Shown: piece after piece, positions 37,930-46,584 of the stretch
How positions within the stretch are numbered: the stretch's first letter is position 1
Layout: every line of letters begins with the position of its first letter
From: Ignavibacteria bacterium
GTDB taxonomy: Bacteria > Bacteroidota > Ignavibacteria > Kapaibacteriales > UBA961
DNA length: 64,000 bases
Assembly (NCBI GenBank): GCA_947491315.1
Contig: CANLII010000002.1
Span: forward strand, 186,001-250,000
Reading direction: 5' to 3'
Made by a program: the position numbers and the translations under genes
Notes under the pieces: generated by a model
What the model was told of the DNA's origin: nothing
The model's input: the letters and a program-made list of their open reading frames with translations, nothing else
The model's database searches: none

Positions 37930-38919
37930 ATGCATATACTCATTATAGGCGGGAGACAATTTCTCGGAAGAGCAATCATTGACAGTGCTCTTGCAAAAGG
38001 ACATAGCGTCACAATCTTCAATAGAGGAAAAACGAATCCTGATTTTCTGCCGGAACATGTGAATATCATCATTGGGGATAGATCAACAGATCTGCATTTG
38101 CTCGATGAATTACAATGTGATTGCGTGATTGACACCTGCGGATATATCCCCAACATTGTAGAGCAATCAGCCGTTTATTTTGCAGGGAAAGTTCAGTCTT
38201 ATTGTTTTGTCTCAACACTTTCCGTGTATTCTAATTTGTCTGTGTCAAATGATGAAGCCGGCCTCCGAGCACAATGTTCACCTGATGAACATACCGTGAC
38301 GGGTGAGAATTATGGTGCGATGAAAGCATTGTGTGAAGACATCATCATGAATCATTTCAGTGATACAGCTCTTGTTTTGAGACCTGGCTTGATTGTCGGA
38401 CCTCATGATCCAACGGATAGATTCACTTATTGGCCCGTGCGATGCGGCATGAAACAAAGGGTGAATGGCATCATGCTCGCACCTGGCAATCCCAATACCA
38501 ATGCCTGGGAATTCATTGATGTACGAGATTTGGCTGATTTTACCATAATGGCATTGGAAAAAGAATTGAATGGTCTATATAATCTGACGGGTCCAAGACG
38601 ATTTGTGGAAGACATCTTAACAGAATCCATGGCATGCTATGATCACACACTTGAGATTCGATGGATTTCAGATGAAGAATTGCTCAGCAAAGGTGTTATT
38701 CCTTGGAATGATCTACCATTGTGGATTCCGGAAACCATACCAAGTTTGAAAGGATTCCATGATACCAATTGCACAAGAGCTGTAAAAGCCGGATTATTGA
38801 TTAGGCCTCTTGCAGAAACAATAACAGATACTCTTGGGTGGATCTTTCAAAATCCTGACAGATTGCCTCTCAAAGTAGGACCAAATGAAGAAGAGGAAGC
38901 ACGGCTTTTGGGATTATAG
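37930..38919 (+). CDS. NAD-dependent epimerase/dehydratase (extended SDR-like)
   Basis: A 329-residue Rossmann protein. The N-terminal dinucleotide site is IIGGRQFLGRAI, and DRSTDL and DTCGY follow. The SVYSN serine and the YGAMK motif form the SDR active site. The later part has GLYNLTGPRR and WIFQNPDR. Similar proteins are labelled NAD-dependent epimerases and act on nucleotide sugars or phenylpropanoid-like substrates, so the substrate is not predictable. It is probably co-transcribed with the esterase. The stop abuts the stop of the convergent msrB gene. Confidence 0.82.
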   Translation: MHILIIGGRQFLGRAIIDSALAKGHSVTIFNRGKTNPDFLPEHVNIIIGDRSTDLHLLDELQCDCVIDTCGYIPNIVEQSAVYFAGKVQSYCFVSTLSVYSNLSVSNDEAGLRAQCSPDEHTVTGENYGAMKALCEDIIMNHFSDTALVLRPGLIVGPHDPTDRFTYWPVRCGMKQRVNGIMLAPGNPNTNAWEFIDVRDLADFTIMALEKELNGLYNLTGPRRFVEDILTESMACYDHTLEIRWISDEELLSKGVIPWNDLPLWIPETIPSLKGFHDTNCTRAVKAGLLIRPLAETITDTLGWIFQNPDRLPLKVGPNEEEEARLLGL

Positions 38920-39411
38920 TCAATCAGTTTTTTTCTTGAAGGTCATCGAGGCTGAATTGATGCAATATCTAAGACCCGTGGGTTTTGGGCCATCATCAAA
39001 AACATGTCCGAGATGAGCGTCACATTGAGAGCAAAGTACTTCATATGTTGTAAAAGCATATCGTTTGTCTTCAATTTCTGTAACTGCTTTTGTCTCAGCA
39101 GGTTGATAAAATGAAGGCCAACCAGTGCCTGAATCAAATTTGGTTTCCGATGAGAAAAGCATTTGATTGCACGCTTTGCAATGATATGCACCCGGTTCGG
39201 AAGTATACAGCAATTCCCCAGTGAATGGCACTTCCGTACCCTTTTTGCGAATAATGCAATAATCCTCATAGGATAATTCTTCTTTCCAAGCGGAATCACT
39301 CTTCTTGATTTTAACGGTTTGTTCAGCATTCTTTGGAACTTTGACTTGGTCCTGAGCATTGCATCCAATGATCAGCACTTGAAATAGCAGTATAAACATG
39401 AATTGTTTCAT
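38920..39411 (-). CDS. msrB: Peptide-methionine (R)-S-oxide reductase, lipoprotein form
   Basis: A 163-residue enzyme that reduces methionine-R-sulfoxide in proteins. The signal peptide ends in the lipobox IIGC (KQFMFILLFQVLIIGCNA), so it should be anchored in the envelope. The MsrB domain has the zinc pairs HCKACNQ and CSQCDAH, the substrate region SGTGWPSF, and the catalytic cysteine in RYCINSASMTF. The ATG at 39411 was preferred over a GTG three codons upstream. It diverges from the Lon-family gene with only 22 bases between starts, so their control regions overlap. Confidence 0.94.
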   Translation of the reverse strand: MKQFMFILLFQVLIIGCNAQDQVKVPKNAEQTVKIKKSDSAWKEELSYEDYCIIRKKGTEVPFTGELLYTSEPGAYHCKACNQMLFSSETKFDSGTGWPSFYQPAETKAVTEIEDKRYAFTTYEVLCSQCDAHLGHVFDDGPKPTGLRYCINSASMTFKKKTD

Positions 39412-39433
39412 GACTTTCACTTAAGGGTTTTAC

Positions 39434-41896
39434 ATGAAAATTAAAGACAGCGAAATACAAAAGAAAGTTCCGATAGACTCATTGGAATTACAATACGACC
39501 AACTCACTTGGACATGCCCGGAACACATTTTCACCTTCAAATCTACAAAAGAACTTACTCCATTGAAAGGTATTGTGGGACAAGATCGGGCAATTGAGGC
39601 TATAACGCTTGGAGCAGAATTACAATCTTATGGGTATAATGTATTTGTGTCAGGAGTAAGTGGCACAGGAAGACTAACAACGGTAAAACATATTCTTGAT
39701 CAAGTGAGTGTTACAAGACCCATACTCTTTGACTATTGTTTTGTTCACAATTTTCTCTTTCCAGATAATCCCACACTATTGAAATTTTCCAAGGGTCAGG
39801 GAAAATCATTCGCAAAGGCAATTGATGATGTAATGATTTTTCTCAGAAGAAGAATTCCTCAACTCTTTGAGGAAGTCTCATTTCAAAAACCACGCAATGA
39901 GTTAATTGCAGGATATCGATCAACCGAACAAACGCTCATCATTGATTTTAATGAACAAATCAAACCACTTGGTTTCATGCTTGGTCAAGTTGAAAATGAA
40001 CAGGGGCTTATGGAATTCGATGTATTGGTCGAAGTGAATAAAAAAGGGTATAAAGTTTCAGATCTTGATGCTCTTGTGAAGTCCAAAAAACTTACAAAGA
40101 AAAAAGCCGAAGAGCTTTTGGCCAAGTATCATGTTCATCGTACCGAGTTGGAAAATTTAAGTCGAACCAGCATGAAAATCATGCAGGAATTTAGAGGGAA
40201 AATTAATGAATATGACAAATCACATGTAGCCGGCATCATCAAAGGTGCTTTGGAATATATCCGTGAAAATTTCACGAATGATCTTGTCATTGTTTATGTA
40301 CATGCATTCGAACAAGATTTGCTTGATAACTTGGCAATCTTTTTACCCGGAACAGGTAATGAGGAAGATGACACTGAAAAGCCAACAGCTGAAGATATTA
40401 AAGCCAAATTCGGTCAATACACAGTGAATGTCATTCTTGATAATTCATTATCTGAAACTGCGCCGGTCATTGTGGAAACAACACCCACATTGACGAATTT
40501 ATTTGGAAGCATTGAAAAGGTTTTTGACAATCGAGGTTTTTGGAAAACTGATTTCACGCAAATCAAATCAGGTTCACTGCTAAAAGCGGATCAAGGATAT
40601 TTGATTGTCAATGCAATGGATATACTGACTGAAGATGGAGTATGGCCAGCACTCAAAAGACTCCTTTTGTATGGGAAACTCGAGATTCAATCTGCAGATA
40701 GTTATTTTCAAATTTCTCAAACTCTTCTCAAACCTGAAGCGATTGATCTAAATGTAAAAGTAATCATGATCGGTGATGCCGATATCTATCACAGTTTTTA
40801 CTTTGGAGAGGAAGATTTCAAGAAAATCTTTAAGGTAAATGCAGAGTTCGACTATGAAGCACCGCGTACAGGTGAAATGCTTCATAATTATGCGCATTTC
40901 ATTCACCAACTCGTTGAGCAGGAACAATTAATTCATTTCACACCATCGGGTGTTTCAGCCATCATTGAATGGGGTGTTCGACATACCAGCACTCGACAAA
41001 AGATCACCATGCAGTTTAGCGATGTAGCAGATTTGATTCGTGAATCGAGTTATTATGCAAGGAAGGACGGATCAGCTTTGGTTGAGAGATTGCAAGTTGA
41101 AAAAGCCATAAAGGCGCGAAGAAGACGTAATGATATTCTTGATGAAAAGATCAAAGAACAAATCATTAAAGGCACACTCATGATTGAGTGTAAAGGTGAA
41201 CGCATAGGGCAAATCAATGGACTCACTGTTTATGATACAGGTTTGGTTTCTTTCGGAAAACCGGCTCGCATAACGGCAAGTGTTGGAATTGGTACCTCGG
41301 GAATCATCAATATTGAAAGAGAATCAGATATGAGTGGAAATATCCACGATAAAGGTATAATGATTCTTTCTGGATTTTTACGCGAACGATTTGCACAATC
41401 ATCTCCAATCACAATGTCTGCCTCGATTGCTTTTGAACAAAGTTATGATGGCATTGATGGTGATAGTGCGACTGCCGCCGAAGTGATTGCACTCATCAGT
41501 TCCTTAACAAAGATTCCAATCAAGCAATCAATTGCAATAACCGGCTCGATGAATCAAAAAGGTGATATTCAAGCGGTTGGAGGGGTGAATGAAAAAGTGA
41601 TGGGATTTTTTGAATTATGTCAAGAGCAAGGTTTGACAGGTAAACAAGGCGTGATCATGCCGGCGCAGAATATTCATGATCTGATGCTAGATCCGGAAAT
41701 CATCAAAGCAGTTGAAAGGAAGACATTTCACATATATGCAATATCACATATTGAAGAAGCGGTTGAGCTCATGATGGATACAATATCCGGCGAAAGAAAT
41801 ATTGAAGGTAATTATGAAAGCGGTGTATTCGGCAAGGCTCATTCAATCCTACAAAGTTATACGAAGCATACTTTGCAATCACAGAGAACACTCTAA
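39434..41896 (+). CDS. Lon-family ATP-dependent protease (LonH/YcbZ-like, AAA_32 type)
   Basis: An 820-residue AAA+ protease without the N-terminal Lon substrate-binding domain. The P-loop is GVSGTGRLTT (about 74), with Arg where Lys is usual, a change that several members of this group share. The protease domain contains the catalytic Ser in GIDGDSATAAE (about 677) and Lys in GGVNEKVMG (about 720), in the usual Lon order. Degradation of misfolded proteins is the expected role. It ends at a terminator that also lies over the stop of the convergent amidohydrolase gene. Confidence 0.9.
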   Translation: MKIKDSEIQKKVPIDSLELQYDQLTWTCPEHIFTFKSTKELTPLKGIVGQDRAIEAITLGAELQSYGYNVFVSGVSGTGRLTTVKHILDQVSVTRPILFDYCFVHNFLFPDNPTLLKFSKGQGKSFAKAIDDVMIFLRRRIPQLFEEVSFQKPRNELIAGYRSTEQTLIIDFNEQIKPLGFMLGQVENEQGLMEFDVLVEVNKKGYKVSDLDALVKSKKLTKKKAEELLAKYHVHRTELENLSRTSMKIMQEFRGKINEYDKSHVAGIIKGALEYIRENFTNDLVIVYVHAFEQDLLDNLAIFLPGTGNEEDDTEKPTAEDIKAKFGQYTVNVILDNSLSETAPVIVETTPTLTNLFGSIEKVFDNRGFWKTDFTQIKSGSLLKADQGYLIVNAMDILTEDGVWPALKRLLLYGKLEIQSADSYFQISQTLLKPEAIDLNVKVIMIGDADIYHSFYFGEEDFKKIFKVNAEFDYEAPRTGEMLHNYAHFIHQLVEQEQLIHFTPSGVSAIIEWGVRHTSTRQKITMQFSDVADLIRESSYYARKDGSALVERLQVEKAIKARRRRNDILDEKIKEQIIKGTLMIECKGERIGQINGLTVYDTGLVSFGKPARITASVGIGTSGIINIERESDMSGNIHDKGIMILSGFLRERFAQSSPITMSASIAFEQSYDGIDGDSATAAEVIALISSLTKIPIKQSIAITGSMNQKGDIQAVGGVNEKVMGFFELCQEQGLTGKQGVIMPAQNIHDLMLDPEIIKAVERKTFHIYAISHIEEAVELMMDTISGERNIEGNYESGVFGKAHSILQSYTKHTLQSQRTL

Positions 41897-41901
41897 AAAT
41901 A

Positions 41902-41930
41902 AAGCCCGCTATGAGCGGGCTTCTTTTATT
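41902..41930. terminator. Rho-independent terminator between convergent genes
   Basis: A perfect 9-bp stem AAGCCCGCT / AGCGGGCTT with loop ATG, then a T-rich stretch on the plus strand, lies after the Lon-family gene. The stop codon of the minus-strand amidohydrolase is inside the T tract. The minus side has AAATAAAAG ahead of the stem and a weaker T run beyond it, so it is mainly a plus-strand terminator. Confidence 0.88.
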
Positions 41931-43224
41931 TCATCTGTTGATATCGAGTTCTATATTTTTTTGCAAGATCCGTATGTCGATTTTCTAGGTCCACTTTCTT
42001 CCCTTGCACAAAAGCATGTTCCAATTTATTTGTCATGGCATCAAGCGCATTGCCGGTTGAGACGAATAGTGTTGCATCTTTTCCAACTTCCAATGAACCA
42101 ACTCTATCTGAGATACCCAACATCGATGCAGGATTGATTGTTAGACCTCGAAGTGCGGCTTCTTCGCTCAATCCGAATGCAACTGCAGTACCGGCATTGA
42201 ACGGCAGATTACGCTGTTGCCAAAATGATGTTTCAGAGAATGCCCAATTGATACCTGCACTTTCCAAAATGGAAGGTAATGCAAAGGGTTCATCATATGC
42301 TGCTTCATCACTGCGTGGCAAAGAATGAGTGCGTGGAATGATGACCGGCACTCTTGCCAATTGTAATTCTTCCAAGCACAAATGTGCTTCCGATGCACCG
42401 GCTATAACGGCATTAAGTTTATGTTCTGAAATGAGTTCAAGGGCTGCTAGAATTTGTTCTTTCTTGCTTGCTGAGAACATCACTTTCATTTGCTTTTCAA
42501 AGACGGGACGCATTGCTTCCATTCGGATGTCTTGAGCATTCTCTGCCAATCCATTTCTTGCAGCAAGTGAATACATCTTTGCTTTATTAAAATAGTCTTT
42601 CAATTCACGAAGATTATTCTCAGCTTCTTTCAATTGCTCATCCGCGCTTTTGGAAATCCATGGTGCATTGAATACTCCCATATATGGAATATTCACTATC
42701 AATGCGGCTGTCTGATTCAAAGAAATATCTTCTTTTGTCCAACCATCCAATTGCATGATCGAACTCTTACCTGAAATGCTTCCGCCTTCTGGAACAACAT
42801 GAGCAATGAGAACTCCATTATGTCTTACTGTTGGTATGATTTCACTATCGGGATTATATGCAACCGCTGATTTTGCATTCGGATTATATGCACCGATTTC
42901 CACATTGTCACGAGTTGCTCGCACGGATACGATTTCAACCAAACCCAATGTTGTTTCCGCCGCGATGAAACCGGGATAGATTGACTTTCCCGTACAATCG
43001 ATTACTTCCGCATTTGTCGGGATATCTATGTTTTTTCCAATGGCGGTAATTTTCCCTTTGTCAAAGATTATAGTGGCACCATCAAGTGTTCCTTGAGCGA
43101 TGGTATGAATCTTTGCATTTTTCAATACAATCGTCTGCTTTTGCGGAGCACCAGGAATTTTGTCATGAGCTTGCATGATTGTGATTCCTGCAAAAAGTGC
43201 GATGACTGATCTCATGTATCTCAT
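41926..43224 (-). CDS. Amidohydrolase-fold protein lacking the HxH metal motif
   Basis: A 432-residue secreted protein with signal peptide (RSVIALFAGITIMQA). It has the composite start of the amidohydrolase superfamily (IVLKNAKIHTIAQGTLDGATI, then GKSIYPGF) and the C-terminal metal-independent end (ISDRVGSLEVGKDATLFV). Where active members carry DxHxH after PGF, this one has IAAETTLGLVE, so the metal-binding histidines are missing, and I see no replacement set. It may be catalytically inactive or may use another site; paralogues with lost motifs are common in Bacteroidetes. Its promoter at 43377-43407 and structured leader are clear. Confidence 0.83.
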   Translation of the reverse strand: MRYMRSVIALFAGITIMQAHDKIPGAPQKQTIVLKNAKIHTIAQGTLDGATIIFDKGKITAIGKNIDIPTNAEVIDCTGKSIYPGFIAAETTLGLVEIVSVRATRDNVEIGAYNPNAKSAVAYNPDSEIIPTVRHNGVLIAHVVPEGGSISGKSSIMQLDGWTKEDISLNQTAALIVNIPYMGVFNAPWISKSADEQLKEAENNLRELKDYFNKAKMYSLAARNGLAENAQDIRMEAMRPVFEKQMKVMFSASKKEQILAALELISEHKLNAVIAGASEAHLCLEELQLARVPVIIPRTHSLPRSDEAAYDEPFALPSILESAGINWAFSETSFWQQRNLPFNAGTAVAFGLSEEAALRGLTINPASMLGISDRVGSLEVGKDATLFVSTGNALDAMTNKLEHAFVQGKKVDLENRHTDLAKKYRTRYQQMK

Positions 43225-43277
43225 TGAAAACCTATATGCGTTTTTGAAAATAAAAGAATGGAAAGGGTCTTTACAGC

Positions 43278-43316
43278 GAGATGCCCTTTGACGTCACCAC
43301 TCGTCAAAGGGCACTC
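43278..43316 (-). promoter_or_regulatory. Strong hairpin in the leader of the amidohydrolase gene
   Basis: GCCCTTTGACG (43283-43293) pairs perfectly with CGTCAAAGGGC (43302-43312). The helix extends by a T-A pair and by GAG/CTC past a one-base bulge. The loop has 8 bases. It lies about 55 bases before the start codon. There is no T run, so it is not a normal terminator. Confidence 0.7.
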
Positions 43317-43347
43317 CCCTTCCCACCTTTTCACCACCACAACAAAT

Positions 43348-43371
43348 GAGAATCTCAACGAGTGAGTTCTC
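43348..43371 (-). promoter_or_regulatory. 5'-terminal stem-loop of the amidohydrolase transcript
   Basis: GAGAA pairs with TTCTC and CTCA with TGAG, with one bulged T and a 5-base loop. The structure lies at the predicted 5' end of the transcript, directly after the -7 element. Such end hairpins often protect mRNA from decay; that role is inference. Confidence 0.6.
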
Positions 43372-43376
43372 GGGGG

Positions 43377-43407
43377 CAAATATAACATGCGACCCTATTC
43401 GATGCAA
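43377..43407 (-). promoter_or_regulatory. Bacteroidetes-type promoter for the amidohydrolase gene
   Basis: On the minus strand TTG (43407-43405), 20 bases, and TATATTTG (43384-43377) match TTG-N20-TAnnTTTG exactly. The start site would be near 43370, giving a leader of about 145 bases. Confidence 0.78.
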
Positions 43408-43474
43408 GGAGAAAAATGATAATACAAGTCTTTTCTTCATGATGTGGAAAAGTCATATTTATCTTTGAGAGTTA

Positions 43475-43505
43475 TTGGTAGTTTCAAAAAAAAAACTGAT
43501 ATTTG
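43475..43505 (+). promoter_or_regulatory. Promoter for tRNA-Pro
   Basis: TTG (43475-43477), a 20-base spacer and GATATTTG (43498-43505) match the promoter layout with one deviation (G for the first T of the -7 box). The start site would be near 43512, eight bases before the tRNA. Confidence 0.6.
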
Positions 43506-43519
43506 TGTTCTCTTTTCGA

Positions 43520-43594
43520 CGGGGTGTAGCGCAGTCCGGTTAGCGCACCTGCTTTGGGAGCAGGGGGTCGTGAGTTCGAATCCCACCACCCCGA
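43520..43594 (+). tRNA. tRNA-Pro (anticodon TGG)
   Basis: A 75-base cloverleaf: acceptor stem CGGGGTG / CACCCCG with discriminator A, anticodon stem CCTGC / GCAGG with loop TTTGGGA (anticodon TGG) and a T arm with TTCGAAT. It decodes CCN proline codons. The CCA end is not encoded. A terminator follows at 43604. Confidence 0.95.
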
Positions 43595-43603
43595 CGAGCA
43601 TTA

Positions 43604-43629
43604 AATACCGCCTATGGCGGTATTTTTTT
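43604..43629 (+). terminator. Rho-independent terminator after tRNA-Pro
   Basis: A perfect 9-bp stem AATACCGCC / GGCGGTATT with loop TAT is followed by a run of T residues. The stop of the minus-strand phosphoribosyltransferase gene overlaps its 3' end. Confidence 0.9.
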
Positions 43630-44167
43630 ATGTCCTATGCTGAACTATGATCGGATTTTCAGCATCTATGACATTCACTTCCCTTTTGAGCACTGAAATC
43701 TGTCGTACATTGAGAGGCGTTTTCTTCGTAGTAAGATCAATGAGTGATGCAATACCGATGAGCCTTGCATCTTGTCTGAGTATTTCTCTTCCGATTGATG
43801 TATATGGTGCGATATCATCCATGAGAATATCATCCACTATGATTGCTCTATCTCCCGAATGAATGGAGAGATTTTGATAGAATACCTCATCTGCGCTTGA
43901 ACGCCAGAGGAGCCTTGCTTCCAATTGTCGCGCAATTTCAGTCGCAAATGGCAATGCTCCCACTCGTGATGCAATCACAACCTGCACATCCATATCCCAA
44001 AAATGCTTCACAATTTCATAGGCCAATTTTCTGCAAAACGGTGGATATTGGAATGCTTTGACAGGAACATACCATTCACTACACATTCTCCCATCAGGCA
44101 AAAGAAATATACCGCTGATGATTGTTCCGCATCCGGTCAATTCATGTATAATCTCTTGCATATCCAT
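43628..44167 (-). CDS. Phosphoribosyltransferase-like protein (orotate PRTase-like)
   Basis: A 179-residue protein with a type I PRTase fold. The PRPP loop is RAIIVDDILMDD, which holds the paired aspartates, preceded by RVGALPFATEIARQLE (substrate flexible loop region). It resembles orotate phosphoribosyltransferases, but its genomic neighbours are envelope genes and a specific substrate cannot be set. The ATG overlaps the stop of the DUF5686 gene by one base (TAATG). The gene ends at the tRNA-Pro terminator. Confidence 0.72.
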   Translation of the reverse strand: MDMQEIIHELTGCGTIISGIFLLPDGRMCSEWYVPVKAFQYPPFCRKLAYEIVKHFWDMDVQVVIASRVGALPFATEIARQLEARLLWRSSADEVFYQNLSIHSGDRAIIVDDILMDDIAPYTSIGREILRQDARLIGIASLIDLTTKKTPLNVRQISVLKREVNVIDAENPIIVQHRT

Positions 44168-46584
44168 TAAAATGATGCCGAGGAAATGGTGAATCGATAT
44201 TCTGGAGTGATTCTCTGACTCATTCTTGCAGAAAAATCAACTCTGAAGAAAAGCAGAATTCGATTCAATGCGATTCCTGCTTCATAATAGTATATGTCTT
44301 GTGTTTGTGCCGTTGATGGCAATGCCTGCAATAATCGCGCGCCTTGTGAAAAATCAGTCCAAGCCAAACTTCCTGTCAATATAAATTCTATTCCAAATGA
44401 TGCTATGCTCGGGATTCGTAATACTCCGGGAATCACCTCTCCAAAGCTATGTTCGAGTGAAAGAGCAGCAAAACGATCTCCATAAAATTCCTTCACATTC
44501 ATGCCGCGCAGCACTCCGTCTCCGGCGGTTGAAGCAATTGATGATTCCAATGAAAAAAATCGTTGAGGAGGAATATCACCCCATGACCAACCTCCTGAGA
44601 ATCGCATATCCAAACGCCAAAGTGGAAGTGTTGTCATCCGAACAAATGTTTGGAATGTCGCTTGTGTAAATGATGATTCACTCAAACCATCAATGGCATG
44701 AGTACCCGTAAAAATAAATCCACCCGTTGAAATCCGTCTGAATGGAGTGAATTGATATCGGAACTCACCATTCAGCATCGTATAATTACCGGGTTGAATG
44801 GTTGGATTCCCCCGAAATTGAATGCTGTCTGAAGCAAAGAGTGCAAAATTTGCATTCACGGAAGCTGGATCATGTCTTTCATGTCTGATACCAAACCTGA
44901 TGGCAGAAGGACGAATGAACTCATCTCTGCGAAAGAAACGCAATTGTCCCCAGCCATATTCGAAATATAATCCAGCCCCTTGATTATAAAAATAATCACC
45001 ATAATCATTCTTGAATAAAAATGACAAAACATTGATGCCATTCACACCAATTACATAAGGATTATCTCTTCTTGCCAGTATAGAATATGCCTGTGCTTCA
45101 AGAACATACTTTTTTGATTTGTCGAGATATTGCCTGTGAAAGACATCGAGGAAAGGTTTATTATCAGCCCAACCATACCCAACTTGCACACCCGTTTCTG
45201 CATTGAATGATTGCGTGAATTGCAATCCTATGCCGGTGTATAATCCATGTACCCGATTATATCGCAGAACATTTTCAAATCCTGTGAAAGGTCTTCTTTG
45301 GAATTGCTGAAAGAATCTCGATACATCACCAAGCAATGAATTGAATGCGCTCGTGGCAAGTGAATCGGGATCATCAATTGCTCTTTGGATTTGATCATAT
45401 GCCTGCTCCTCTTCCTTTTTTAGAGGAAGCATGACTTGCTCAACCCAGAATGCGGTATCAAATGCATTAGCTTTATCATTGATTTCAACTCTTCTCTGCT
45501 CGAAAATATCAGGATCGATATATGGATTGATCACATAATCATAAGCGACTGTTTCTATATTGATGTCAACTCGCGGCGCAAAGAGAAAAAGTATCTCAGC
45601 CGACAGCGAAGAATATATTCTCAAACTGACAGGTAATGAATATCGCGTTTCGAATTCCTGAAAATTTTGCTCAAAAGTGAAGGATGCGTCGAATGGTAAT
45701 TTTACGGCACGATTCGGAATGAGAGAAACAAAAACAGGTGAGAGTTGATCTTTATGAATACTCAACCAACCGGAAAACAATCTTCTTTGACCGGTCTTTG
45801 GTTCAACGCGTATTCTTGCTATTTCCGCACCATCATCAATGGATGTACCCTCTAAAATGAAGTCATAAAAATCCAATGCATCCGGATGAAATGGCGTGAA
45901 TACTTCTTCACCGGTTATCGAAACAATGTCTTCATAGATATTGATATTCGTACCAAATGCCACAAAATTAGCTTGAGGTGGAATATTCGCAGTTTGTCTT
46001 TTCTGCATGATCTCATTGAAAAACTTATCGGGTTTCGAGAAATATCCCTTTGAGTATGATTCTAGAATTGAAAATATGCTTGTATCATTTCTCCCACTAC
46101 TTCTCCCCGCAGTGAGTGTATCAGCGCTCACAACGAATTTCGTATAGAGCATATAGGTATATCGTTGCAGTGAGTCTCTCCACTTTTGCTTCTTTGCAAT
46201 CACCGAACGCATAAGTTTCACGCCGGGATCTTCGGCCGATACAATCACCTCAGCCGAACGAAATGCAGATTGACTGAGCCTGATGTCAAGCGTGATGTCT
46301 TTTGAACCAATGGTAATATTCTTTGATACAGATCCATAGCCCACCATGCTATAGGTTATGGTAAATTCCCCTTTTTTCAATCGCAGTACATAAGCCCCTT
46401 GTTTTGATGTAACCGTTGCTTTTGATTCAATACCAATCGCTCGAATCGTCACGAATTTCAAAGGTTGACTCGTGGCTGAATCCGTGATGCTTCCCCGAAT
46501 GGTCATCAATTCCGAAGCATGCACGATATTCGGAAATAATACAAAGAGCACTGTAAGAAAGGTGAATTTCATGTTCAGCCTCAT
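44167..46584 (-). CDS. DUF5686 outer-membrane protein with carboxypeptidase-like N-terminus
   Basis: An 805-residue protein with signal peptide (KFTFLTVLFVLFPNIVHA), an N-terminal beta-sandwich of the carboxypeptidase-regulatory type (IRGSITDSATSQPLKFVTI, VLRLKKGEFTITYSMVGYG, about 25-110), and a DUF5686 region ending in a likely barrel (YEAGIALNRILLFFRVDFS). Such proteins are common in Bacteroidetes outer membranes and their function is unknown. The ATG at 46584 overlaps the pseudouridine synthase stop; a second in-frame ATG at 46572 is also possible and starts the signal peptide. It overlaps the downstream PRTase gene. Confidence 0.8.
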   Translation of the reverse strand: MRLNMKFTFLTVLFVLFPNIVHASELMTIRGSITDSATSQPLKFVTIRAIGIESKATVTSKQGAYVLRLKKGEFTITYSMVGYGSVSKNITIGSKDITLDIRLSQSAFRSAEVIVSAEDPGVKLMRSVIAKKQKWRDSLQRYTYMLYTKFVVSADTLTAGRSSGRNDTSIFSILESYSKGYFSKPDKFFNEIMQKRQTANIPPQANFVAFGTNINIYEDIVSITGEEVFTPFHPDALDFYDFILEGTSIDDGAEIARIRVEPKTGQRRLFSGWLSIHKDQLSPVFVSLIPNRAVKLPFDASFTFEQNFQEFETRYSLPVSLRIYSSLSAEILFLFAPRVDINIETVAYDYVINPYIDPDIFEQRRVEINDKANAFDTAFWVEQVMLPLKKEEEQAYDQIQRAIDDPDSLATSAFNSLLGDVSRFFQQFQRRPFTGFENVLRYNRVHGLYTGIGLQFTQSFNAETGVQVGYGWADNKPFLDVFHRQYLDKSKKYVLEAQAYSILARRDNPYVIGVNGINVLSFLFKNDYGDYFYNQGAGLYFEYGWGQLRFFRRDEFIRPSAIRFGIRHERHDPASVNANFALFASDSIQFRGNPTIQPGNYTMLNGEFRYQFTPFRRISTGGFIFTGTHAIDGLSESSFTQATFQTFVRMTTLPLWRLDMRFSGGWSWGDIPPQRFFSLESSIASTAGDGVLRGMNVKEFYGDRFAALSLEHSFGEVIPGVLRIPSIASFGIEFILTGSLAWTDFSQGARLLQALPSTAQTQDIYYYEAGIALNRILLFFRVDFSARMSQRITPEYRFTISSASF

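Noticed and set aside
43520-43594. Attachment site of an integrated element at tRNA-Pro
   Set aside because: No integrase and no partial tRNA copy is visible nearby; ordinary chromosomal genes flank it.
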